The notes under the pieces were generated by a model, which saw nothing but the letters and a program-made list of their open reading frames with translations, was not told the origin of the DNA and searched no databases. This document shows, in pieces, positions 8,277 through 16,093 of a stretch of 64,000 bases of DNA. The stretch covers positions 1 to 64,000 of the forward strand of contig NZ_VTYQ01000009.1 in assembly GCF_013113835.1 (NCBI RefSeq), given 5' to 3'. Source of the stretch: Vibrio sp. RE88. Lineage in GTDB: Bacteria > Pseudomonadota > Gammaproteobacteria > Enterobacterales > Vibrionaceae. The stretch's first letter is position 1. Each line of letters starts with the position of its first letter. The position numbers and the translations under genes are program-made.

Positions 8277-9455
8277 ATGACCGAACAAAAATACTCACTC
8301 GATGAAATTCGCTTACGTTTAAATGAGCTGGATGACGAACTGTTGAAGCTTTTATCTGAACGAAGAAAGATGAGCATTGAGGTGGCTAAGAGTAAAGTTC
8401 AGACATCCAAACCGGTTCGTGACGCAAGCCGAGAACAGCAGCTATTGGTGAAACTGATCAACGCGGGTCGTGACAAGTACGAACTTGATGCTCAGTACAT
8501 TACTAAGCTGTTCCACACCATCATTGAAGACTCCGTTTTACTGCAACAATCTTACCTGCAGAATCTAGCCAACCCTGAGTTGAGCCGTAAGCCACTGGCT
8601 CGTGTGGCGTTTCTTGGCTCTAAAGGCTCATACTCCCACCTTGCTAGCCGTGAGTATTTCAGCCGTAAAAATACTGAACTGATCGAGCTCAATTGTGAAC
8701 ACTTTAAAGAAGTGACACAAACGGTGGAATCTGGTCATGCCGACTATGGTGTACTGCCGATTGAAAACACCAGTTCCGGATCCATCAATGAAGTTTACGA
8801 CCTGCTGCAACATACAACGCTGTATATCGTCGGAGAAATGACCCTGCCGATTGAACATTGCCTAGTTGCAACATCAGACATTCGTTTAGAAGAGATCAAA
8901 ACGCTCTACTCACACCCACAGCCTCATCAGCAATGCAGTGAGTTCCTGAGCCGAATGAAAGGTGTCACGCTGGAGTCTTGTGCCAGCACCGCCGATGCGA
9001 TGCAGAAGGTTAAAGAAATGGGCCGCAGCGATATTGCCGCCATTGGTAATGCTTCAAGCGGCAAGCTCTACGGCCTGCAATCGATCCAGGCTAACATTGC
9101 CAACCAAACGGAGAACCACACCCGTTTCATCATCGTGGCACGTAAACCTGTCGAAGTGTCCAGCCAGATCCCAGCAAAGACGACACTCATCATGTCAACC
9201 TCCCAAGACGCCGGCTCATTGGTCGCAACCTTACTGGTACTACAAAAGTACGGAATCAACATGAACAAATTGGAATCACGTCCAATCATGGGGAACCCTT
9301 GGGAAGAAATGTTTTATGTTGACCTCGAATCTCACCTTAAATCTGACGAGATGCAGCAAGCTCTGAATGAGCTAACGCAACTGACTAAACATTTAAAAGT
9401 TTTGGGTTGTTACCCAAGTGAGAATGTCAAGCCAACGACAGTGAAACTTCAGTAA
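8277..9455 (+). CDS. pheA: Bifunctional chorismate mutase / prephenate dehydratase PheA
   Basis: Converts chorismate to prephenate and then phenylpyruvate in phenylalanine synthesis. The 392 residues show an AroQ chorismate mutase domain (about 1-90, start MTEQKYSLDEIRLRLNELD), a prephenate dehydratase domain (about 105-285, AFLGSKGSYSHLA, PIENTSSGSINEVYD) and a C-terminal ACT domain (about 298-380). The ACT domain carries GSLV and ESRPIMGNPWEE, the Phe-binding motifs for feedback inhibition. I chose 8277 because AAGGA lies 7 bases upstream and the protein then matches other PheA proteins. The in-frame ATG at 8262 lies against the attenuator U-run. Expression is controlled by the upstream attenuator. 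Confidence 0.96.
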   Translation: MTEQKYSLDEIRLRLNELDDELLKLLSERRKMSIEVAKSKVQTSKPVRDASREQQLLVKLINAGRDKYELDAQYITKLFHTIIEDSVLLQQSYLQNLANPELSRKPLARVAFLGSKGSYSHLASREYFSRKNTELIELNCEHFKEVTQTVESGHADYGVLPIENTSSGSINEVYDLLQHTTLYIVGEMTLPIEHCLVATSDIRLEEIKTLYSHPQPHQQCSEFLSRMKGVTLESCASTADAMQKVKEMGRSDIAAIGNASSGKLYGLQSIQANIANQTENHTRFIIVARKPVEVSSQIPAKTTLIMSTSQDAGSLVATLLVLQKYGINMNKLESRPIMGNPWEEMFYVDLESHLKSDEMQQALNELTQLTKHLKVLGCYPSENVKPTTVKLQ

Positions 9456-9486
9456 TTAAACAATGCAGATCAAATAAATTACTTAC

Positions 9487-9559
9487 AAGGACTGACACTA
9501 TTCATAAATGAACCTAATATTCCGCTTCTTAGTTGCATATTAGGTGTGTGTCAGTCCTT
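9487..9559. repeat. Nested inverted repeat (73 bp) after pheA
   Basis: Outer arms AAGGACTGACAC (9487-9498) and GTGTCAGTCCTT (9548-9559) are perfect complements over 12 bp. Inside them ACCTAATAT (9512-9520) pairs with ATATTAGGT (9536-9544). The result is one long bulged hairpin with a 15-nt apex. It lies in the gap between pheA and nspS. A short T-run follows the right arm only weakly, so a normal terminator is unlikely; a small mobile palindrome, an RNA processing stem or a regulatory RNA are alternatives. Confidence 0.7.
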
Positions 9560-9621
9560 TCAACATATCACTCTGATAGGCGTTATCCATTCATGGATCA
9601 GAAGGCCACTTCCTAGCTGAT

Positions 9622-10665
9622 ATGAGATCACTATTTCTACTTGCTGTCGCACTTTCCGTGCCCAGTTTTTCTACTCAAGCAAACCCTCCACTCAACGTCT
9701 ACATGTGGGAAGACACGCTCTCACCGAATGTCATCGAAAGCTGGCAATCGAGTACAGGAACGCCTTTGAAGCTGTCCCATTTTGATAATGATGATGAACG
9801 TAGCCTGTTGATGATGAAAGGTATTCAGTTACCTTTTGACCTCGTGGTTTTAGATAATGTTTCGGCTCAAATATATGGCCGTTTAGGATCGTTTGAAGAT
9901 CTTACCCAACTGAAAAATCGTCAACATAACGACGACAAATGGCTCCAAGCCTGCGGTGAATACGCCGTCCCTTACTTCTGGGGAACCGTTGGAATAGCTT
10001 ATCGAAAAGACATAGTGCAAACGCCTCCAACCAACTGGCAAGAATTTGTCCATCCGCCGAAAACTCTGGAAGGACGAATTGGCATGATCAATGACAGCGT
10101 CGAAAGCTTTCTGCCAGTATTTTACAGCTTGGGGATCTCACCAACAGAAGAACAAGAGTCGCTCTTCCAGCAAGCCTACCCCGAATTGCAATCTTTCAGC
10201 GATAAAGTGCTCACCTACGAATACATTCTCAGCTACATCCGCAGTAACAGGAATGCGGAAAAGCTGGCAATGGCTCTAGCTTACAGTGGTGATCAGCACT
10301 CATTAAATCGCTACTACACAGATAATCAGTGGGATTTCACCGTTCCTGAAGGTGAGTTGTTTTTATGGGTTGATTGTCTGGCCGTCAGTAGCCACTCAAC
10401 CAATAAGGAGAGCGCTAAAGCCTTCCTTGAGTACCTTATGGATCCCACTATTGCTGCAACAAATGCAACAGACATCAAAGCTGCAACGCCAAACTTAACG
10501 GCGTTAAAACAGATGCCGGATTGGTATCTAGATGATGCATCATTGTTTCCAGAACAACAGCGAGTCGAGCAAGGGCGCGTAGATAGCGAACTCTCGGCAT
10601 CAAATATCAGCTTACGAGCAAAAATAATAAATCGCATTCTGAAACGTCATGAAGCTCAGTACTAG
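9622..10665 (+). CDS. nspS: Periplasmic polyamine-binding protein NspS-like
   Basis: A 347-residue PotD-type (SBP_bac_8) extracellular binding protein with signal peptide MRSLFLLAVALSVPSFSTQA, then NPPLNVYMWEDTLSPNVIESW, typical of spermidine/norspermidine binders. No ABC permease or ATPase is nearby. Instead it overlaps by 17 bp the start of a membrane GGDEF-EAL protein, as in the V. cholerae nspS-mbaA pair, where NspS reports norspermidine and spermidine to MbaA and so tunes biofilm formation rather than uptake. The start has no strong Shine-Dalgarno sequence. Ligand specificity is inferred from context. Confidence 0.85.
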   Translation: MRSLFLLAVALSVPSFSTQANPPLNVYMWEDTLSPNVIESWQSSTGTPLKLSHFDNDDERSLLMMKGIQLPFDLVVLDNVSAQIYGRLGSFEDLTQLKNRQHNDDKWLQACGEYAVPYFWGTVGIAYRKDIVQTPPTNWQEFVHPPKTLEGRIGMINDSVESFLPVFYSLGISPTEEQESLFQQAYPELQSFSDKVLTYEYILSYIRSNRNAEKLAMALAYSGDQHSLNRYYTDNQWDFTVPEGELFLWVDCLAVSSHSTNKESAKAFLEYLMDPTIAATNATDIKAATPNLTALKQMPDWYLDDASLFPEQQRVEQGRVDSELSASNISLRAKIINRILKRHEAQY

Positions 10666-12994
10666 AGTTCTGTTGCTAGTTTCCCCAGTCATCCTAATCA
10701 GTGCTGCGTTTTCTAGCTACGGCATATACAACAACCAAAAAGATGCGTTAATTAAACGCGAAAACAGTTATCTCCAATTAACGATGGAAAAGCTCGCAGG
10801 TCACTTTCGCCAATCAGTGGCACTGTTGAACAGCTATTCCCTGACCTTAACCAAGAGTGACATTATCCGTCATTACTTTGGTCAGCAGGACAACCCATAT
10901 CGGGAGATGGAGCTGATCGATAACCTGCAGACGACGATAGAGAATCTGCAGGCCAACAAGCAGAACGATATTGCCGTCGCGATTCTAAATCATAATCGCG
11001 CCCCGCAGTTCTATGCAGATAATCAGTCCGATCCTTTTTCTAAGCTGGACCAGAATGTGTTCCGCTTTGTGGATCGAACATACCGCCGCACGGGTAACAC
11101 GTCCTACACTGGTTTCACGCAAAACCACCAAGGGCAGAGCATTTTAGTACGCTACGATGTCCTTGATACCAATACGCTGATTTCTCCGCTTAGTTACAAT
11201 ACCGATCAGGTATTTTTTATCGTTGTTTATCTGTCTTTGGATAAGTTTGACCAACTAAAACACATCATCGAATTTGATAATGACAGCAGCATATTTTTCG
11301 CTGACCAACCAATCATAAAATCAGGGTTAACTCAGTCGGTCGAGCTCAAGCCCAACCTGTATGCGGTGTTGGATCCAGCGCAATATCTGCTGGCTGAAAA
11401 GCTCCATAAGATCGAACAAAGGCTGCTGTTGTTCTTTGGTGCCTCCACGGTAGCAACGATCCTGATCCTTTTGTTTCTGCTCCATCGCCGCGTCATCAGC
11501 CCAATTACCCGTCTTGAACATCAACTGCAGGAAGTCGAACAACGTAAGCGCCATAACATTGAACGGCTCAGCAGCGACGATGAAATCGGCCGTTTGTCGG
11601 TTCGTTTTTATGATATGTACAAAGAGCTCAATTCAAGTTACCAGAAAACCAAAGCAATGGCGGAGAACGACCACCTGACACAACTGGCCAATCGCTACCA
11701 GTTTCAAGTCTATGTCGAGCGTACAATTGCCAACAAACTGCTCCACACCCACGCTTGGATTCTGTATATCGACTTGGACAACTTTAAGTACGTCAATGAC
11801 AAATACGGGCATCATTTGGGTGATTCGTTGCTGGTGAACTTTGCCGACCATATTCGTGAAATCTGTCATCAGTATGAACTGTCTTATGGCGTGAAGTGCA
11901 TCGCTTCAAGATTGTCTGGTGACGAGTTTGCTATTTTCATAGCTTCCGCACACGACAACAATTACCCAGACAAGGTGGCCCAAGCGGTTTTAGAACCGAT
12001 TCAAAACCCTCAGAGTTCACCGCTAGGCAGCTTTCCGATTACCGCCAGTATCGGCGTGGCGAGCTACCCTCAAGACGGGCAGGATTTAGCCAAACTGCTG
12101 TCTAATGCGGACACTGCGATGTATCAGGCCAAACGTGCAGGGAAAAACCAAGTCGCACGTTATTCAGAAGAGCTGGATCAGATTGTTCGTCGCCGAACTC
12201 AGATTGAGCGCGCCTTGAGAAATGGCGAGTTCGACGATGAGTTCCATTTGATGTATCAGCCTTACTTTGATCGCTCGGGTAAGACCATTGTCGGCGTGGA
12301 GGCTCTATTGCGTTGGGAGTCACCCAAAATGGGCAAGGTCAATCCGGGCGAGTTTATCCCTATCTCAGAGAAAACGGGGTTATTTGGTAAGATTGATCGC
12401 TGGGTCATACTTCAGGCGTTTAAAGACTTTGTCGCCCTGCAAAACTGTTTTGATCATCCGATTCAACTGTCAATCAATCTCTCTTCTGCAGAACTGGACT
12501 CCTTGCAACTGGCGCGAGACATACAGCACGCCGCCAAGCAATATCACGTAATTCCCGGCTTGGTGGATTTTGAAATCACAGAAACTTTTGCCACAGACTC
12601 CCAGAGCTACTCTCTGCTACATGAACTGTCATTGATGGGCTTTAAGTTGGCGATTGATGATTTTGGTTCCGGCTATACATCTATCACTCAGCTTGTAGAA
12701 TACCCGGTACAGAAAATTAAGCTCGACCGTGAATTTCTCACCGCTCTGATCAAAACCAATAATCAGAAAGTGGTGAAGCCACTGGTGGATTTGTGCCATT
12801 CACAGTCAATGATAGTGACCGCTGAAGGCATCGAATCACAGGAAATGCACCAATGGCTGGCGGAGAATCAGTGTGACTACATGCAAGGGTATTTCCTTTC
12901 TCCTCCGGTTTCATTGTCTGAGCTGAAATTCCTCGATTCATCCACACAAGGAAACCAGCATGTCGGTGAAGAAAGTTATTGTCGCTTCGCTTAA
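10649..12994 (+). CDS. mbaA: MbaA-like GGDEF-EAL c-di-GMP enzyme
   Basis: Inner-membrane signalling protein of 781 residues. Visible order: TM1 (about 7-26), periplasmic sensor (about 30-255), TM2 (about 258-276), HAMP-like linker, GGDEF domain (about 340-500) and EAL domain (about 515-765). The GGDEF motif reads SGDEF. The EAL domain keeps its catalytic set: VEALLRW, INLS, DFEITETF, IDDFGSGYTS, KLDREFL, AEGIES and MQGYFLSPP. Phosphodiesterase activity is therefore expected, with cyclase activity possible. It is translationally coupled to nspS (17 bp overlap) and overlaps yjjX at its 3' end by 35 bp. Periplasmic NspS most likely controls its output. Confidence 0.88.
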   Translation: MKLSTRVLLLVSPVILISAAFSSYGIYNNQKDALIKRENSYLQLTMEKLAGHFRQSVALLNSYSLTLTKSDIIRHYFGQQDNPYREMELIDNLQTTIENLQANKQNDIAVAILNHNRAPQFYADNQSDPFSKLDQNVFRFVDRTYRRTGNTSYTGFTQNHQGQSILVRYDVLDTNTLISPLSYNTDQVFFIVVYLSLDKFDQLKHIIEFDNDSSIFFADQPIIKSGLTQSVELKPNLYAVLDPAQYLLAEKLHKIEQRLLLFFGASTVATILILLFLLHRRVISPITRLEHQLQEVEQRKRHNIERLSSDDEIGRLSVRFYDMYKELNSSYQKTKAMAENDHLTQLANRYQFQVYVERTIANKLLHTHAWILYIDLDNFKYVNDKYGHHLGDSLLVNFADHIREICHQYELSYGVKCIASRLSGDEFAIFIASAHDNNYPDKVAQAVLEPIQNPQSSPLGSFPITASIGVASYPQDGQDLAKLLSNADTAMYQAKRAGKNQVARYSEELDQIVRRRTQIERALRNGEFDDEFHLMYQPYFDRSGKTIVGVEALLRWESPKMGKVNPGEFIPISEKTGLFGKIDRWVILQAFKDFVALQNCFDHPIQLSINLSSAELDSLQLARDIQHAAKQYHVIPGLVDFEITETFATDSQSYSLLHELSLMGFKLAIDDFGSGYTSITQLVEYPVQKIKLDREFLTALIKTNNQKVVKPLVDLCHSQSMIVTAEGIESQEMHQWLAENQCDYMQGYFLSPPVSLSELKFLDSSTQGNQHVGEESYCRFA

Positions 12995-13493
12995 CCCAGC
13001 CAAAATTAACGCGGTCAAAAGCGCATTTCAGGCAGCTTTTGACTCACAAACGTTTGAGTTTGTCGGCGTGAGTGTCGCTAGTGAAGTGGCCGATCAACCA
13101 ATGAGCAATGAAGAAACGCACACAGGCGCGCTCAACCGGGTCCGCAACGCTAAAATGTCTCAACCTGATGGCGACTATTATGTTGGCCTCGAGGCTGGCA
13201 TTGAAGGCAATGTGACCTTTGCATGGATGGTAATTGAGTCAGAAACACATCGTGGCGAGTCTCGCTCTGCTAGCTTGATGCTACCACCGGTTGTGATTGA
13301 AAAACTGGCTAAGGCTAATGAACTGGGTGATGTGATGGATGAAGTGTTTGGCACTGACAACATTAAACAGAAAGGTGGTGCCATTAGCCTACTGACGCAA
13401 GACCAGTTGACGCGCAGCAGTGTGTATCATCAGGCGTTGATATTGGCATTAATTCCATTTACCAATCCAGAGCACTTCCCCGCTAATCTCTAG
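12960..13493 (+). CDS. yjjX: Inosine/xanthosine triphosphatase YjjX
   Basis: House-cleaning nucleotidase that hydrolyses ITP and XTP to protect RNA and DNA pools. The 177 residues start MSVKKVIVASLNPAKINAV, the conserved N-terminus, and include GLEAGIEG and the MDEVFGTDNIKQKGGAI segment. It overlaps mbaA by 35 bp. The stop codon TAG falls exactly at the edge of the repeat-like sequence that replaces the end of trpR, so the last few residues may differ from the ancestral protein. In E. coli, yjjX is convergent with trpR; the same convergent layout persists here with a truncated trpR. Confidence 0.93.
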   Translation: MSVKKVIVASLNPAKINAVKSAFQAAFDSQTFEFVGVSVASEVADQPMSNEETHTGALNRVRNAKMSQPDGDYYVGLEAGIEGNVTFAWMVIESETHRGESRSASLMLPPVVIEKLAKANELGDVMDEVFGTDNIKQKGGAISLLTQDQLTRSSVYHQALILALIPFTNPEHFPANL

Positions 13494-13742
13494 GGTCTGT
13501 TGACCTTTTGCGGTTAAATTTTGTTCGAGATAAAAGCATTTTAGTCGCGGCGAGAGGTTTGTCGCCTAGTGACCTAAGCAAAACACCTCTCAACAAAGAG
13601 TAAAACGCTTTTAGCCGAACCCTCTGGGCAGCGTTTGTGGCTCCTTTCTACTGCGTTATCGGCTTATCAGGTAGGGCAACTACGTTTCAAATCCTCTGCC
13701 TTGTATAAAGAACCCACAAACTGCTGCAAAAATCAGCTCAAA
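13492..13742. mobile_element. MITE-like repeat remnant between yjjX and trpR'
   Basis: A non-coding block of about 250 bp beginning AGGGTCTGTTGACCTTTTG and ending CAGCTCAAAAGG. It contains an internal inverted repeat: AAAAGCATTTTA (13532-13543) with TAAAACGCTTTT (13601-13612, one mismatch), and inside it GAGAGG (13552-13557) with CCTCTC (13586-13591). The two ends share a loosely inverted ACCTTTTG/CAAAAGG signature. It has no transposase. It resembles, from memory, short dispersed repeats seen in Vibrio genomes, but family assignment needs a search. It takes the place of the missing 3' part of trpR. Confidence 0.55.
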
Positions 13743-13849
13743 AGGGTGAGCAGCATAGTCAGCAACATCTCGTGTTGGTCAGATTCGCTGCTCGTTTTAA
13801 TCAAATCTAAGATCTGTTGCCAGTCGGTGTACTCAGGTTGTGTTGCCAT
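13733..13849 (-). pseudogene. trpR: trpR, N-terminal remnant lacking the DNA-binding domain
   Basis: Immediately downstream of slt on the same strand a frame starts MATQPEYTDWQQILDLIKTS and continues to MLLT, then runs into LLS and a stop. Intact TrpR proteins of about 100 residues continue at this point with a TPDEREAL-type segment and the helix-turn-helix. Only about 35 native residues remain, so the tryptophan-binding and operator-binding helices are gone. The order slt-trpR-(convergent)yjjX is the E. coli order, which supports the identification. Everything after MLLT is repeat-like DNA that abuts yjjX. Function as Trp repressor must be lost. Identification rests on recall of TrpR N-termini plus synteny. 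Confidence 0.75.
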
Positions 13850-13878
13850 TTGCTCTCGCTGCCTAGAACGTCATAAAA

Positions 13879-15834
13879 CTAGTACCTGGTATCAATCTCA
13901 TTCTGATTGAGAAACGCCCCATCGACCCCCAACAGGTTACGGTAGTATGTTTCAAACATCAGAATGTTCTGCACATAGCCACGGGTTTCCTTAAATGGAA
14001 TGGCTTCAATAAATGCGTAAGCATCCAGTTTGCCTTGGGTACGTTCACGCCAGGTTTTCACTCGGTGTGGTCCAGCATTATACGCAGCAAGCGCGAAAAT
14101 TCGATTATTATCGTATCGCTCTAGTAAGCCTTTCAGGTAGTGGCTGCCTATCTCTATGTTTTTGCCAACCTCATATAAGTCATTGCTACTGCGATACGAT
14201 AGCTGATATTTACGCGCAGTGTACTTAGCCGTTGATGGCATAATTTGCATGATACCGCGCGCACCAACAGGAGAACGCGCTTCAACATCCAAGCCACTCT
14301 CTTGTCTCGCCAATGACATCAGAGTGATTGGATCAATGCTGTGCTTTTCGCCATAGAAGTTAAACCACCAGCGATGAGCCACCGGGAAACGCAGCTCTAG
14401 GTTGTCCCACATTTTGGCTTTGATACTCGCCGTAACGGTCAAATGAGACCAGTCTTTATAGGAGGCATACGCCGCTAGCATCTCTTTTTGCTCAGCATTG
14501 GCTCGATTGAGCAACCAACGCCATTCGCTTTTCGCTGCGGCAATTTTATCCCGTTCAATCAGCTCTTCAATGCGCACTAAGGCCGTCATAAACGGTTTGA
14601 CCGCTTTCTGCTCAAAAGAGATGGTGGAGACTGGGTAATTGATCGATCGCTTGATCTCTTTCGCTGCCGCAACGCTATAGAAGTTTCGCTGACCCACCAG
14701 ATTTTCAAGACGCTGGCTGCCTTTGGTGATATCCCCCAATGCGACTTCACTGCGTCCTAACCAATATTGCCAGCGCAGGCTTTGCTGCTTTTTCTCAGGC
14801 AAGTGCCCTATCCAATCTTCCACACCACGCCAGTCTGCTTCTTGAATCGCTAAGCGAACCCTGCGCTCAATCAAATCATTATTACTGGACGTTTCTATCT
14901 TCTTATCGCGCCATTGCGCCAAAGACTCGGAATCGGTGTTAATCAATCGGAAGGCAATATAGTCAGCCAATTTCTGCGCCTCATCTTGAGGCATTTTCTG
15001 CGCAGAAGTGGCTTGGTCAAACGCTCTCTGTGCCATTCTAACGTCTTTTCGCGCCAGCTTTTTCAATGCAAGCCCAGTCTGAGAACGGTTGAAATCGCTC
15101 TCGCTGTGCTGACGAGCAAAGTTAACGACATTTTCTGGCCGATTAAACAACGCCTTCATATCAGAGGCTTGTTTGCGCGTTTTATCGGAGTTGAGCTGCT
15201 TTTTGAGGTAGTTCATTAACGAGCCATTACGTGCTTCAAACGCCAGCAGCATACGCTCAAGGATTTGCTGATCGGTTCTTAATCCCGCTTTGTCCCAAAC
15301 CTCAAACAGAGGATCACAGGCATCAGCAATACTCTGCCCGGAGTGCCAAAGTTTCTCTGCGCCTTCAAAAGCCTGGTCTTTATGACCCGTTTGATAAAGC
15401 GCATGGTAGTAGTGACATTGGTACGTTTCACCGCGTGGTTCTACGGTCTGAAATTCTGCCAGCTTTTGCCACTGTTTTTGTCTAGCAAGGCTGTCGATGT
15501 ATGGCGCTCGAATGCGAGCTGAAAATGGCAGCGTACTATAAGTATCAATAAACGCTTCCACCTCCGCTGGTGAGCGTTGCCCGATGTCAACTAAAAAAGC
15601 ACGGTAGTCTGTATAAGGAGTTAGAGGGTAGCCTTTGATTTTATTGCGAATTTTTTGGTATTGAGTTACCTGATTATTATCAAGGTATTCTTGTGCCTGG
15701 TCATAAATTTTCCGTTGTTGCTGGAGATCACTCGCCATTGCTGAAGTGGCTAAGCTTGCGCTGCAAACCATCGAGACCCAGGTCAAAATCGATGAAGGAA
15801 TGCGATGCAGCGACTTTGAAAACGTCAGCATCAT
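13879..15834 (-). CDS. slt: Soluble lytic murein transglycosylase Slt
   Basis: Periplasmic exo-lytic transglycosylase of 651 residues, the length of Slt70. It has a signal peptide (about 1-34, ending ATSAMA), a long alpha-superhelical U and linker domain, and a C-terminal SLT domain. That domain shows the catalytic Glu in LARQESGLD, then GARGIMQIMPSTA and AAYNAGPHRV. It degrades glycan strands to anhydro-muropeptides. The trpR remnant follows 29 bp downstream. Upstream a 259 bp gap separates it from divergent ettA; the gap holds the promoters of both genes but I could not assign boxes with confidence. Confidence 0.95.
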   Translation of the reverse strand: MMLTFSKSLHRIPSSILTWVSMVCSASLATSAMASDLQQQRKIYDQAQEYLDNNQVTQYQKIRNKIKGYPLTPYTDYRAFLVDIGQRSPAEVEAFIDTYSTLPFSARIRAPYIDSLARQKQWQKLAEFQTVEPRGETYQCHYYHALYQTGHKDQAFEGAEKLWHSGQSIADACDPLFEVWDKAGLRTDQQILERMLLAFEARNGSLMNYLKKQLNSDKTRKQASDMKALFNRPENVVNFARQHSESDFNRSQTGLALKKLARKDVRMAQRAFDQATSAQKMPQDEAQKLADYIAFRLINTDSESLAQWRDKKIETSSNNDLIERRVRLAIQEADWRGVEDWIGHLPEKKQQSLRWQYWLGRSEVALGDITKGSQRLENLVGQRNFYSVAAAKEIKRSINYPVSTISFEQKAVKPFMTALVRIEELIERDKIAAAKSEWRWLLNRANAEQKEMLAAYASYKDWSHLTVTASIKAKMWDNLELRFPVAHRWWFNFYGEKHSIDPITLMSLARQESGLDVEARSPVGARGIMQIMPSTAKYTARKYQLSYRSSNDLYEVGKNIEIGSHYLKGLLERYDNNRIFALAAYNAGPHRVKTWRERTQGKLDAYAFIEAIPFKETRGYVQNILMFETYYRNLLGVDGAFLNQNEIDTRY

Positions 15835-16093
15835 AAATTCTCGTCCTGTTGAGAATAATTAGTGTGGTTATTAATTTATGCTTATTGTAAGCAGCCGTGT
15901 AAAGCGTATAGATGTAAATAATAATAAATTCACACAACTGTGACATAAGTGGCATCGCAACAAATGAATTGTTCACTTATCCATCAATAGGGCCGATTAG
16001 TTCCTCATCATCCTCATTTCGAAGGTAACAAAGCCCCCCATCTTGGTATAAAATGCCACTCTACGTGAATTGAAATTTTAGGAACGATCGGCA

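Noticed and set aside
8138..8377. A 79-codon minus-strand frame over the phe leader
   Set aside because: Ser/Lys/Phe-rich translation is the mirror of the Phe-codon and attenuator sequence and the pheA N-terminus; it is an antisense shadow.
13492..13742. Integron attC (VCR-like) site
   Set aside because: No core-site pairs of the attC type, no cassette genes and no integrase nearby.
13635..13910. A 91-codon plus-strand frame across the repeat and trpR remnant
   Set aside because: It is antisense to the trpR remnant, has no family resemblance and no ribosome site, and includes repeat DNA.
15835..16093. A small gene between slt and ettA
   Set aside because: The only frame (minus, 15728-15976) overlaps the slt signal peptide in another frame and has an unstructured composition.
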